NCBI GenBank assembly: GCA_015061115.1
Contig: SUXE01000009.1
Span: 62,001-126,000 of the forward strand
Direction: 5' to 3'
Source of the DNA: Bacteroidales bacterium
Lineage (GTDB): Bacteria; Bacteroidota; Bacteroidia; Bacteroidales; Paludibacteraceae
Length of the DNA stretch: 64,000 nt
Positions 45,824 to 55,336 of this stretch are shown piece after piece. Each line of letters begins with the position of its first letter. The stretch's first letter is position 1. The translations under genes and the position numbers were made by a program. The notes beneath the pieces were generated by a model. That model worked only from the letters and a program-made list of their open reading frames with translations, did not search any database and was not told the origin of the DNA.

Positions 45824-47860
45824 CTATTTTTCCGCTTTTTTGCTAAAAACGGAGTCGATAAAGGCAATCATCATTTCCGCAGTCTTCTCAAACCCCAATT
45901 TCGACACATCGACACAGAGGTCGTATCCTTTGGAATCTCCCCACTCTTTTCCCGTATAATAATCGTAATACTCTTTTCGAGCGGTCTCTCGTTCCTCAAC
46001 CAATTTCTGCGCTTTTTTGATGTCGATATTGTGTCGCGACGCAATGTTTTCCGCACGGAATTCCATCGGAGCTCGTAAGAAAAATGTCACCACATCTTTT
46101 CTCTCTCTTAGCACATAGTCGGATGCTCTTCCCACAATCACACAACTCTCTGTGTCTGCGATTCTTTGCATTGTCTCACTCTGAGCTTTGAAAAGGTTGG
46201 CTCCGGAAAGCACAGACTCGCTTGTGTTCGGCGACGATAAGTCAGCCAATCTATCCAATGTGTTTTGCATCGACGGTACTTCATCCGCTTTTGCAAATAT
46301 CTCAGGTGCGAAGCCCATATCCTTAGCGGCCTCTACCAGCAATTCGCTATCATAATACTTGATGCCGTAATGGTTGGCTATAAGTTTTCCGATATATCTT
46401 CCTCCAGCTCCAAACTGTCGTCCGATGCTGATCACCACATGATTGGAATCTGTATTCTTCTCCACATCCGCAACTTTCGGTTCCTTGCTTGGCAACATCA
46501 ACGATTTCTTATACTGCAGTTTCAATACAATCGCTGCTGTAATCGCGGATAGTGTGTCGGATACTGGCATCGCAAACCAAACTCCGTCAAGTCCGAACTT
46601 CTGCGGCAACAGCCATACAAGTGGGATAAGATAGAGTAGCTGACGTACTGAACTCATAAACAATGATACTGGAGCTCGTCCGATACTCTGGAAAAAGTTA
46701 GCAACCACCATCTGGAATCCCACAATCGGCATCATCATCACTACAATACGCAATCCATGCGAAGCCGCTTCTATCAATGCCTGAGCGTTGCTCTCTTCCT
46801 GGTTCACAAAAATGGATACAATATTGTCGGCAAAAACTTCACACGACACCCACATGAACACCATGACACAAGTGGCGCACAGCACCGTCATCTTCAACAC
46901 TTTATCCACACGGTCAACCAATTGCGCTCCAAAATTATATCCGGCAATCGGCTGCATAGCCTGATTAAATCCGAACACCACCTGAGCCGCCACCAAAATC
47001 ACACGGTTGCAGATACCATACGCTCCAATGGCATTGTCTCCTCCATACTTGTAGAGTGTATTGTTGAGCATCATAGTCACAAGACACGCGCATGCATTAA
47101 GTGTGAACGGTGCAATTCCGATTGCGAAGATATTCTTCACAATATGCTTCTGTAATTTGAAATCCGGGATTGAGAATGTCAAGACGTCCTTGCCACTGTA
47201 GAAATGATGACAGATGACAATCAATGAAATTGTCTGTGCGGTGATTGTAGCGAGCGCGGCTCCCTTTATTCCCCATTCAAACTGATAAATGAACAATGGG
47301 GCAAGAATAATGTTGAGCACCACTGTGAGAATAGTGGTAAGCATCGCTTTTCTTGGATTACCACTGCTTCGCATCACATGGTTGAGTCCAAAGAACAGGT
47401 GAGTCAAGACGTTTCCAATCAACAGCACCGTCATAAAATCACGTGCTGGAGCAATAGTCTCGTCACTGGCTCCGAACAAAACCAAAATCTCATCCAAGAA
47501 AAACAGACCTAACACCATTATGACGATACCGATAATGACATTCAGTGTCGTCACATTTCCAAGCACTTTGTTTGCCGACGGATAATCTTTCTGACCAAGT
47601 TTGATAGACACCAGCGTCGATCCTCCGGCTCCCACAAGCGAGCCAAACGCCGCAGACAGGTTCATCAACGGGAATGCAATAGCCAATGCCGTGATACAGC
47701 GAGGTCCATCGTTCGGAATATGACCGATGAAAATGGAGTCGATGATATTGTATAAAGATGCCACAACCATCGATATGATGGCTGGCACAGCATATTTGAA
47801 CAGTAACTGAGGTATCGGTTCAGTACCAAGTTCAGTAGGTGTTGACTTAGTGTTCGTCAT
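45824..47860 (-). CDS. MATE-family transporter fused to cytidylate kinase-like domain
   Basis: 678 residues. Residues 1 to about 450 form a 12-helix MATE exporter of the DinF/NorM type (TELGTEPIPQLLFKYAVPAI at the start; typical GSLVGAGGSTLVSIKLG and NHVMRSSGNPRKAM segments). From about residue 470 a P-loop domain begins (VVISIGRQFGAGGRYIGKLI), followed by VIVGRASDYVLRERKDVVTF and RHNIDIKKAQKLVEERE, matching the cytidylate kinase-like family that occurs near transporters in Bacteroides. The fusion suggests that transport is coupled to a nucleotide- or phosphate-transfer step in the cytoplasm, but substrates are unknown. A promoter is seen at 47882-47912. Confidence 0.88.
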   Translation of the reverse strand: MTNTKSTPTELGTEPIPQLLFKYAVPAIISMVVASLYNIIDSIFIGHIPNDGPRCITALAIAFPLMNLSAAFGSLVGAGGSTLVSIKLGQKDYPSANKVLGNVTTLNVIIGIVIMVLGLFFLDEILVLFGASDETIAPARDFMTVLLIGNVLTHLFFGLNHVMRSSGNPRKAMLTTILTVVLNIILAPLFIYQFEWGIKGAALATITAQTISLIVICHHFYSGKDVLTFSIPDFKLQKHIVKNIFAIGIAPFTLNACACLVTMMLNNTLYKYGGDNAIGAYGICNRVILVAAQVVFGFNQAMQPIAGYNFGAQLVDRVDKVLKMTVLCATCVMVFMWVSCEVFADNIVSIFVNQEESNAQALIEAASHGLRIVVMMMPIVGFQMVVANFFQSIGRAPVSLFMSSVRQLLYLIPLVWLLPQKFGLDGVWFAMPVSDTLSAITAAIVLKLQYKKSLMLPSKEPKVADVEKNTDSNHVVISIGRQFGAGGRYIGKLIANHYGIKYYDSELLVEAAKDMGFAPEIFAKADEVPSMQNTLDRLADLSSPNTSESVLSGANLFKAQSETMQRIADTESCVIVGRASDYVLRERKDVVTFFLRAPMEFRAENIASRHNIDIKKAQKLVEERETARKEYYDYYTGKEWGDSKGYDLCVDVSKLGFEKTAEMMIAFIDSVFSKKAEK

Positions 47861-47881
47861 TTTTTCAAATCATTTGGACTG

Positions 47882-47912
47882 CAAAATTAACAATAAATTT
47901 CACTTTATCATA
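47882..47912 (-). promoter_or_regulatory. Promoter of the MATE-kinase gene
   Basis: Minus strand: TATG (TTTG-like) at 47912-47909, 19-nt spacer, TAATTTTG at 47889-47882. A start near 47875 leaves a leader of about 15 nt. The -33 box is imperfect. Confidence 0.4.
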
Positions 47913-48088
47913 ATCTACAACATTTGTTATCCCCATCTGAACACAATCCACATTATCTAAAACAATAATATCAAATCGGTTTATATCCAAGATTCTTATT
48001 ATTTATTTTCATCTGTTTTTTGCCTCATCATCTTCTTTATATCTGCAAAACTCTGTATCTTAGCGACATGATAACACATGATTCTATT

Positions 48089-50905
48089 ATGAAGACACTA
48101 TTGATTACTCTATTGAGTTGCGTCTCTTTACTGGCTCACGCTCTCGACACAAACAAAAAATACTACATTTTCCACTCCTCTGGAATGGTGCTTTCCGCTG
48201 TAGACGGCAGACCTAACCTTCATACGTTTGATGCCACAAACGGCCAGGTCTTTCAATTTTCCGCTACCGGCAATGCGTACTTCATCAAGAGTGTATCGCA
48301 AAACAAAAATGTCGCTAAAACTGGCGATTGGGATACAGAATTGAGTTCAGGTACGGGCAACGTCGCCAAATTTTCCATTGAAGAATGCGGCGGCGAATAT
48401 GTCCGTTTCAAATGTGCAAATAATAATCTCTATTTAGGTACCGACGCGATTGCTCCAGGCAGCAACGTCTACTCGGATAAAAACGGAAAGGAGACTCTCC
48501 ACTATTGGTTTTTGCGTGAGGCTTCTTCCAATGTACTGGTGACTGACGGACTACAAGGCATTATAAACAAAGCGGAAGACAGACTTGCGTCCACTTCAGA
48601 AGGAGACGATGGTGGAAAATTCCCTACGTCTGCTCGAAAATCTTTAATGGATGCCATAGATGAGGCTAAAACAGCCTTGGAAAACGGATCTTCCCAAGCG
48701 GATATTGTTGCGGCGACAAAGGAATTGAATTCTGCGATCACTGCCTACAACAACAGCCGTAACCTTCCGTTCAGCACGGGCAAAAAATACTACGTTGTCC
48801 ACGCCAGCAACCGTTTTCTGACAAACTCCAACAACAATACTTTGATAAAGAATGCGGCATACAACGCGTCGCAACAATTTACGATCGAGACTCTTTCCGA
48901 CGGCACATACGCATTAAAAAGCGTTTCTGGAAATAATTATCTGAATGCGACGGGAGAATACGACACCCATTTCGCAAATTCGTCAAGCAACTCGACCGCT
49001 CATCTGAAGATTGCCTACGCTCCGAATGAAGACAAATACGTGAGAATACAGTTTTCTTCCAACAGCAAATATCTTGGCACCGACGGCACAAGCGACAACA
49101 AGGGTGTCTATAGCGACAAAAGCGGATCCGACGGCAAACATTATTGGATGCTTATACCTGTGGATTCACAATTCGGACAACCATATTCACAATTCCACAT
49201 TGGCAGTCCAGCACTTCGACTGGGAATGAACTGGAACGACGCGGATGGCAACCACATCAATGCGCATGGAGGATGTGTGCTTTATAAAGACGGCGTGTAT
49301 TATTGGTTTGGCGAGAATTATCGTGCGAATCCTGTAAAGAGCAACGGAATTGTCTGCTACACATCCACGGATCTTTACAACTGGAAATATGAATGTATGG
49401 CTTACAAATGTCCTGAAGTTCCATTACGAAACGACTATCAGGATATGAACTACGGGCGTACACTTGAACGTCCGAAAGTGATGTATTGTCCGAACACTGG
49501 GAAATATGTGATGTGGGTTCACTGGGAAAACGGTTCTGGATATGCGGCATCTCGCGTCGCCATCCTTTACAGCGACAAAATCACAGGTCCATATACATTC
49601 GTGAAGACGATGCGTCCACGTGGCGACGAGCAACCGTCCGGCTCACGCGACCAGACTCTGATGTATGATCCAGACTACAAAGTCGGCTACCATTTCGGTT
49701 CGGCGGAGGAGAACATGACCATGCATGGTACATTGCTGACAAACGACTTCCTTGATTTATCGCCGACGTGGGAGCGTATGTTCGTGCAGAAGCAGTATGA
49801 AGCCCCAGCGATATTCAAGTATCACAAACGATTCGTGGCAATCACATCAGGATGTACAGGTTGGGATCCCAACCCTGCCCACTCGTCATACTCACAGCTA
49901 CCGTTGAGCGGTTGGAACGATTTGGGTAATCCTTGCGTCGACGACGAGAAAGCCACCACCTACCATTCGCAAAGCAATTACGTCTTCAAAGTGCCGGAAC
50001 GTTATGATGCCTACATCTATATGGGAGACAGATGGAAAGGAGGCGACTATTTCTCAGATGCCAACGTCGGTGAGTCATGGCATATATGGTTGCCGATCGA
50101 TATGCGTACAGGATATCCGATCATACGTTTCTATTCAGACTGGGATTTGAGCATCTTCGACAAGATCAACCGCTACAGACGAGTGGCGAAGATTGAAGAT
50201 GGAAACACATACGTGTTGCTTTCAAAAAATGCCAACAGGATTTTGTCGTTGAAAGACGGAAGGATGCAGTTGACGGAAGACAATGACGACATCAATCTGT
50301 CGCTTAAAGTGACGAAAACAGACGATGGATCCTACAAACTGACAGATGAGAAAAGCGGTATGGCTCTCGACGCTACAAACGGACAGTTGAGCATGGCGAT
50401 TGCAGACAACAGTCCGGCACAACGATGGAAGATAGTGGACAGCGGCACACACGACGGCTACTTCTACCTGTCTCCTGCCAACAACAGCAACGTCGTCCTG
50501 ACGAACTTCAGCGCAACACCGACAGCCAATGGTGTGGTAGGTCTGAACAGTTCATCCAAAACCACATCCAGCCAGTTCGCATTCTGTTTTGACTCCGAGA
50601 AATATGACATGGAAGCCATCAGCGACGAATCCGACGGCACTTACGACAGATGGATGCAGAGTATGGGATTTGAGCCTACTGCATATAAGGACATAAACGT
50701 AGACGATGACAATAACGAAAGCATCCACGTCTACAGCACACAGAATGGCATAGGCATACTATCCGATTCCGACATCACTGTCTGCGTCTGGACAATCAAC
50801 GGACAACTGCTTGAAAATTTCAATCTAAAAGCAGGAACCAGAAAAGAAATTGTATTGCCAAGAGGTATGTATGTGGTGAATGGGGAGAAGGTGATGGTGG
50901 AATGA
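48089..50905 (+). CDS. Secreted GH43 (exo-galactanase-like) with lectin-like modules and T9SS-like tail
   Basis: 938 residues from the ATG at 48089 (MKTLLITLLSCVSLLAHALD), which starts at the signal peptide; upstream ATGs add 23 unsuitable residues. Two similar lectin-like domains (KKYYIFHSSG near residue 23 and KKYYVVHASN near 240) flank a helical FIVAR-like spacer (GIINKAEDRL ... ELNSAITAYN). The GH43-like propeller begins around residue 375 with NAHGGCVLYKDGVYYWFGEN, the pattern of exo-beta-1,3-galactanase-type GH43; ERPKVMYC and YEAPAIFKYHKR follow. A ricin-type module (VLLSKNANRILSLKDG ...) comes next. The last ~65 residues resemble a sorting domain ending GMYVVNGEKVMVE. This is the only clear plus-strand gene here. 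Substrate is probably an arabinogalactan side chain; the subfamily is uncertain. Confidence 0.82.
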   Translation: MKTLLITLLSCVSLLAHALDTNKKYYIFHSSGMVLSAVDGRPNLHTFDATNGQVFQFSATGNAYFIKSVSQNKNVAKTGDWDTELSSGTGNVAKFSIEECGGEYVRFKCANNNLYLGTDAIAPGSNVYSDKNGKETLHYWFLREASSNVLVTDGLQGIINKAEDRLASTSEGDDGGKFPTSARKSLMDAIDEAKTALENGSSQADIVAATKELNSAITAYNNSRNLPFSTGKKYYVVHASNRFLTNSNNNTLIKNAAYNASQQFTIETLSDGTYALKSVSGNNYLNATGEYDTHFANSSSNSTAHLKIAYAPNEDKYVRIQFSSNSKYLGTDGTSDNKGVYSDKSGSDGKHYWMLIPVDSQFGQPYSQFHIGSPALRLGMNWNDADGNHINAHGGCVLYKDGVYYWFGENYRANPVKSNGIVCYTSTDLYNWKYECMAYKCPEVPLRNDYQDMNYGRTLERPKVMYCPNTGKYVMWVHWENGSGYAASRVAILYSDKITGPYTFVKTMRPRGDEQPSGSRDQTLMYDPDYKVGYHFGSAEENMTMHGTLLTNDFLDLSPTWERMFVQKQYEAPAIFKYHKRFVAITSGCTGWDPNPAHSSYSQLPLSGWNDLGNPCVDDEKATTYHSQSNYVFKVPERYDAYIYMGDRWKGGDYFSDANVGESWHIWLPIDMRTGYPIIRFYSDWDLSIFDKINRYRRVAKIEDGNTYVLLSKNANRILSLKDGRMQLTEDNDDINLSLKVTKTDDGSYKLTDEKSGMALDATNGQLSMAIADNSPAQRWKIVDSGTHDGYFYLSPANNSNVVLTNFSATPTANGVVGLNSSSKTTSSQFAFCFDSEKYDMEAISDESDGTYDRWMQSMGFEPTAYKDINVDDDNNESIHVYSTQNGIGILSDSDITVCVWTINGQLLENFNLKAGTRKEIVLPRGMYVVNGEKVMVE

Positions 50906-51100
50906 GGGGGGCATAACTAAATTCATTGGCATATGTATGTGATTACCCGTGGTATTCCAAATCACGACACAGAAAATACACCTTTAGGTATTGATATACA
51001 TAATGATGGAAAGTTAAGTAATATTCACTTCATCGAATTGACGTTAAATAACGTCTTAATTGCCATAATCAAAGACTATCACATAATAATCAACCTTCAA
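50906..51100. other. Convergent intergenic region
   Basis: Between the plus-strand GH43 gene and the minus-strand TIR-like gene. It contains an inverted repeat GACGTT-AAAT-AACGTC at 51040-51055 without a T run, possibly a weak shared terminator. The plus-strand frame running over this interval into the next gene has no protein-like features. Confidence 0.45.
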
Positions 51101-52231
51101 TTAATAAGTATCCAACAAATGATTTATATTATATAATTGTTGTTTCATACTGTCGAGATTCTTGTTAACATTGGCAAACTCTTTTGTTAATTCGTTGCGT
51201 TTGCTGATATAATTACTTCTCTGATTACGATAATAAGTCATTCTACTGTTGTAATCCCCAACAAGTTTTGCCAATCTTTGCTCTCTATTCTTCTCTGCAC
51301 TTCTTTGAGCCATGTATGGACCCAAAATCAATCCCACAATTGCTCCAAACCCAGCAAACATTAAACCAATACCTCCAAAGATCAAAGCATATAAAACTTT
51401 TGTACCTATTGAAGCCTCAGCTGAAGGCAAATAAGGTGGATTTTCTTTCAATCTTTGTGTCAATAAATCTATTTGATAATCACAATTCTTAATTTCGTCA
51501 TTGATTTGTTTGATGCTATTATTACAATTGTAAATACAATTGTCTGTGGATTTTTTCATGCGAGAAAGATAATCAATCTCAGCTTCTGTAACGCTTTTTT
51601 CGTAATTATAAACTTCATTTGTTTTGACATCGATATGACCAGACAAAACGTCGACGTCTTTGATTTTAATCGATTTAACCACCAAATTATAATTACCTGC
51701 TTTTAATCTGTACTTATATGTTCCTGGATTTTCAGCTGTAAACATCAATTTTTCATTGGCATAAAGACAACAAGGGCTATCAAGATTGAAAATCAGAAGT
51801 CCTCCGACTCGATCTCCCATAGCCACAGCTACACCTAATACAGACCTTAACTGAGCTAACACCTCTCCAAGCTGTTCATCATTTTTGAATCCATAGACAA
51901 CAGTGTTCACATCCATGTCATTCTTAAGCCATGATTGTTTGTTGAAAAAACCACCACTATGATATCCCATAGCCATGAACATTTTGTTCAAATCGTGAGC
52001 GAGCTTTACAGTCTGATTGACCAATCCATTTTTACGAAAAGCAGCTGATGTCAACAAAAGTACAGCTGTGCAATCTTCAATTTTCTTCTCTACAGCTTCA
52101 ATATCATCAGTGTCACCAAAAGAAAAATCTAACATAAGGTTTTCTCTTTCCAAGACATTCTTGAAGTTTTTTACATACTCTTGATCCTCTTTGTTGTCAT
52201 TGCAATATACAACATAAACACTATTAGCCAT
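51101..52231 (-). CDS. TIR-like/PEGA-like membrane protein
   Basis: 376 residues. Residues 1 to about 140 have the pattern of a TIR/SEFIR-like fold (SVYVVYCNDNKEDQEYVKNF; AVLLLTSAAFRKNG), but the position of the catalytic glutamate of NADase TIR domains appears to be occupied by non-acidic residues (NQTVKLAHDLNK). A PEGA-like beta-sandwich follows (LLIFNLDSPCCLYANEKLM ... YKYRLKAGNYNLVVKSI). Next come a coiled coil, two adjacent membrane helices (ALIFGGIGLMFAGFGAIVGL) and a second coiled coil. It is the last gene of a three-gene module with the MORN and first TIR-like genes. The architecture parallels that of the 54042-55079 product. Probably a membrane sensor or adaptor; this is inference. 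Confidence 0.6.
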   Translation of the reverse strand: MANSVYVVYCNDNKEDQEYVKNFKNVLERENLMLDFSFGDTDDIEAVEKKIEDCTAVLLLTSAAFRKNGLVNQTVKLAHDLNKMFMAMGYHSGGFFNKQSWLKNDMDVNTVVYGFKNDEQLGEVLAQLRSVLGVAVAMGDRVGGLLIFNLDSPCCLYANEKLMFTAENPGTYKYRLKAGNYNLVVKSIKIKDVDVLSGHIDVKTNEVYNYEKSVTEAEIDYLSRMKKSTDNCIYNCNNSIKQINDEIKNCDYQIDLLTQRLKENPPYLPSAEASIGTKVLYALIFGGIGLMFAGFGAIVGLILGPYMAQRSAEKNREQRLAKLVGDYNSRMTYYRNQRSNYISKRNELTKEFANVNKNLDSMKQQLYNINHLLDTY

Positions 52232-52266
52232 AAATTAATTTTTCACGTTCCACAATAAAAAAACTT

Positions 52267-54039
52267 TTAGAACAAAAGCAGAAACGCCGCTGCACCAATT
52301 TCGAACAAAGCTTTTCCCCAGCTAAAATCATCGTCTTTCTTTTCTTCTGGTTCAGAACACTTATCATCAGTCCACTCACCTGTTATCGTTTGTCCATTTG
52401 ACATCGTCAAACAACCTTTCCCGTTTTTCATGTCATCTGACCATTCTCCTTTATACAATGAACCATCCTTATATCTCATAACTCCTTTTCCTGACCTTTT
52501 GTCATCGGACCATTCACCATCATACGTTTCTCCATCCTTATATCTCATAACTCCTTTTCCTGACCTTTTATCATCTAACCATTCACCATCATACGTTTCT
52601 CCATCCTTATATTTCATAACTCCTTTACCACTCATCTTTCCTATTCTCCATTCTCCTATATAAGACGTTTCGGGGGTTTTATAAGTACCAAAACCATGGA
52701 AGAGATCAGCATACCAATCTCCTGAATACGAGGCTCCATTAGCGGTCTTCCAATTGCCTTTACCATGCCTTTTGCCACTTTGCCAATCTCCTACATATGA
52801 CTGACTTTTCGACTTAAAGACACCCTTACCATGGTATTGGTCAGCATACCATCCTCCTATATATGTTGAACCATCAAAGTTGAGCCACTTTCCTTGACCA
52901 TGTTTTTTTCCATTCTGCCACTCTCCTTCATATTTTTCATTTTTTGATTGGAACGTGCCCTTCCCTTCATATTTATCTGATTTCCATTCTCCAACATATG
53001 ATGACCCATCCTTATTATTCAATGTTCCACTTCCACTTCGCTCTCCATACGCCCACGTACCAACATATACACTTCCATCAGCATATTTCATTGTCCCCTC
53101 GCCTGAATACAGACTATCTACAAAAGAGCCTTTGTATTCAATTCCATTTGCAAAGGATTTGCATCCTTGTCCATTTGGCATATCTTTATCCCAGGTGCCA
53201 ATATATGAATACTCACGACAGCTATAAGTACCATAGCCACATCTTAGGTCATTAACCCAATCTCCTTCATACATAGAACTGTCTGAATAAACCATATGAC
53301 CTTTACCAACTCGTTTGCCCTTAACCATTTTTCCTGAGAATGTAGCATTTCCCCATCTATATGGAAGTTGAGGGGTATTGAGTTCATAACGCTTACTTAT
53401 CTTTTCTAGACAAGTGTTGTATGCACAAACACAGTTATTGTATTTGTTATACTCTTTTTCACTTGCATCGTCTCCAATCATCATAGTTTTTTTCCAATCA
53501 TTGACAATAGTAAGCAGGTCTATATCTATATTTTGATACTGATTCAAAGAATCATCTATGATAGCATCTATTGTCTTTATGCATCCATCTATAAATAAGT
53601 TGTAAGACACAATTGTGTCTGGATAACGATCGTATATATTATCATCAACCACTTGCAATAGATTCTTATTTTTCGACGCAAGATGCAAAATCTTACATGA
53701 TTTGTTATAATCTTTCGCCAACAGACAATTTTGAAGTTTGTCTGGTGACGCATACACATGATATAACAAAACAACAAAAGCTGTCATCAACGTTGAGAGG
53801 ATTCCCCATTTTGAACGAAGAAGAACACCAAGCAAACCAACGGTACCTATAACCGAATACCAATAGATGTCTGATTGCCAAAACATTCCTATAACAGCGA
53901 TAACCGGCAATAATGCATAGAAGAATACTCTATTACATAAGAAATTTTTAGTTGCCAATGGCAATACCAATGCAACAAGAACAACTGTCCATAATGACAC
54001 CTCTGGAACTGTATATATAAGATCAGTTATTGCTTCCAT
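52267..54039 (-). CDS. Membrane-anchored MORN-repeat protein
   Basis: 590 residues. Four predicted membrane helices in residues 1-100, a soluble linker to about residue 225, then about 14 MORN repeats of ~23 residues (for example SYVGEWKSDKYEGKGTFQSK, TYDGEWLDDKRSGKGVMRYK). A short acidic linker and a hydrophobic C-terminal segment (ALFEIGAAAFLLLF) follow. MORN repeats form elongated beta sheets that bind lipids or proteins. The last three repeats are nearly identical even in DNA (see 52461-52625). The gene starts 2 bp after the stop of the first TIR-like gene and is followed after 35 bp by the second, so the three form an operon. Confidence 0.85.
   Translation of the reverse strand: MEAITDLIYTVPEVSLWTVVLVALVLPLATKNFLCNRVFFYALLPVIAVIGMFWQSDIYWYSVIGTVGLLGVLLRSKWGILSTLMTAFVVLLYHVYASPDKLQNCLLAKDYNKSCKILHLASKNKNLLQVVDDNIYDRYPDTIVSYNLFIDGCIKTIDAIIDDSLNQYQNIDIDLLTIVNDWKKTMMIGDDASEKEYNKYNNCVCAYNTCLEKISKRYELNTPQLPYRWGNATFSGKMVKGKRVGKGHMVYSDSSMYEGDWVNDLRCGYGTYSCREYSYIGTWDKDMPNGQGCKSFANGIEYKGSFVDSLYSGEGTMKYADGSVYVGTWAYGERSGSGTLNNKDGSSYVGEWKSDKYEGKGTFQSKNEKYEGEWQNGKKHGQGKWLNFDGSTYIGGWYADQYHGKGVFKSKSQSYVGDWQSGKRHGKGNWKTANGASYSGDWYADLFHGFGTYKTPETSYIGEWRIGKMSGKGVMKYKDGETYDGEWLDDKRSGKGVMRYKDGETYDGEWSDDKRSGKGVMRYKDGSLYKGEWSDDMKNGKGCLTMSNGQTITGEWTDDKCSEPEEKKDDDFSWGKALFEIGAAAFLLLF
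52461..52625. repeat. Recently duplicated 69-bp MORN units
   Basis: Two 69-bp units (52461-52529 and 52530-52598), and most of a third, differ at only a few bases, while the other MORN units of the gene are well diverged. This implies recent unit duplication or ongoing length variation. Confidence 0.8.
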
Positions 54040-54041
54040 AA

Positions 54042-55079
54042 TTATTTTTTCTTTATGTTATAAGATTGGACTAACAAATCTCCAATGCTGTCGTGAACTA
54101 TCAATTTGCCTTTTCCCTCAACTATATCATCATATTTTTTTCTATTTTCATCTATAATTTTCTGAACTCCGTCAAAACGTAAACAATAAACAATCACAGA
54201 AAAGACTGTAAAGATAGCTAGCAGAATAAAAGAGTACTTCCACAAACTTCCTTCATAAAATGGTCTTACCATGATAGCAAAAAAAACAACTACGCAAAGA
54301 ATGGCAACAATATTGAATTGAAAAAATAAGAAATCAATTATTTTGCTGTCACGTCTGTTAACTTTAGATCTTTTATACCATTCATTTCGTTCTTTCTTTG
54401 CCTTTTTTCTAGACATTTCATAATCAAGATCTAGAAACACATCTTTGACTCTCAATTTTTGAGTTCCAGTCGGATTCTTCACATTAAGTTCTTTTTCTAT
54501 CACATAGTTTTTGTATTTGCCTTTTACAAAATGCATATAGATGGTATGTTTGCCTTTATCCAATCTAAACCTTAGACCAAGATTTTCCTCTTTGCCATCT
54601 TTTTTTTGATAAACACACAGGTCTTCCGAGTGTTCAGACACAATATATAACTCCTGTCCAACAGGATCTCCTGGCAAACGCACCATACCGTACCTGTCTC
54701 TCAAAGTGGCGTAGACCACTGACATTTCATTGGGATTCTCAAAGTTGACGAACATATATTCCTCCACATACATTTGATCCATTGTCCATGTCGGCTTTTT
54801 GACATCATATATCAAAAAAATCTCTTTATTGACATATTTTACTTTCTTTGCAAATTCTGCAATATGCAAATCTGTTTTTGACGCATTAGATACGATCAAA
54901 AGCACAACTAAACTGTTTTCAATGAGTTTTTCATCTGCCGACTCATAATCTGAGTTCTCGCAGACTTTCAATTTCATAGTCTGCCCGACCTCTTTATCTA
55001 GCGCAGATATCACGGAATTAGCCAATATTTGATCCCTAAGACCACATGCAATAAGTATAAATTTTGAGTTTTCTTCCAT
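54042..55079 (-). CDS. TIR-like membrane protein, first gene of MORN module
   Basis: 345 residues. The N-terminal ~130 residues look TIR/SEFIR-like (KFILIACGLRDQILANSVIS; VVLLIVSNASKTDLHIAEFA); here an acidic residue (Glu of HIAEF) falls where TIR NADases carry the catalytic glutamate, though alignment by eye is uncertain. A PEGA-like beta domain (LYIVSEHSEDLCVYQKKDGK ... KGKHTIYMHFVKG) follows, then a basic stretch and two membrane helices (FNIVAILCVVVFFAIMV; YSFILLAIFTVFSVIVYC) and a short cytoplasmic tail. It lies downstream of a terminator that closes the GTPase module, so it probably heads its own transcript. Confidence 0.6.
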   Translation of the reverse strand: MEENSKFILIACGLRDQILANSVISALDKEVGQTMKLKVCENSDYESADEKLIENSLVVLLIVSNASKTDLHIAEFAKKVKYVNKEIFLIYDVKKPTWTMDQMYVEEYMFVNFENPNEMSVVYATLRDRYGMVRLPGDPVGQELYIVSEHSEDLCVYQKKDGKEENLGLRFRLDKGKHTIYMHFVKGKYKNYVIEKELNVKNPTGTQKLRVKDVFLDLDYEMSRKKAKKERNEWYKRSKVNRRDSKIIDFLFFQFNIVAILCVVVFFAIMVRPFYEGSLWKYSFILLAIFTVFSVIVYCLRFDGVQKIIDENRKKYDDIVEGKGKLIVHDSIGDLLVQSYNIKKK

Positions 55080-55336
55080 TCTTGTCTACTTATTTTCATT
55101 CTGATTATAAACTTCACTAAAAAAGATTGCCGAACAAATCATATTGCAATACTAATATTTCCCACTGCTATGAAATTTATCATTATACCAATTTATCACA
55201 TAGGAGTCTCTCAATAATGCCACCGAACATACATTCAAACACCAATATATATACGACTGTCAATCTACGATAGTAAAAAAACAGACGGATTTCAAAGAAC
55301 AATTACTGCAATCCGTACTGTTGAATTATGCCACAA
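55080..55336. other. Intergenic region between the two modules
   Basis: 257 bp. The GAP1-like gene's terminator occupies 55272-55316. The rest is AT-rich and must contain the promoter of the TIR-MORN-TIR module, but I cannot pick out a convincing -33/-7 pair. Confidence 0.5.
55272..55316 (-). terminator. Probable terminator of the GTPase/ATPase module
   Basis: Minus strand: 7-bp stem ACGGATT/AATCCGT with an 18-nt loop, followed by CTGTTTTTTTA. It begins 20 bp after the stop of the GAP1-like gene. The long loop makes it less certain than the others. Confidence 0.6.

Noticed and set aside
50933..51136. Plus-strand 67-codon frame
   Set aside because: It overlaps the end of the TIR-like gene on the other strand and has no protein-like features.
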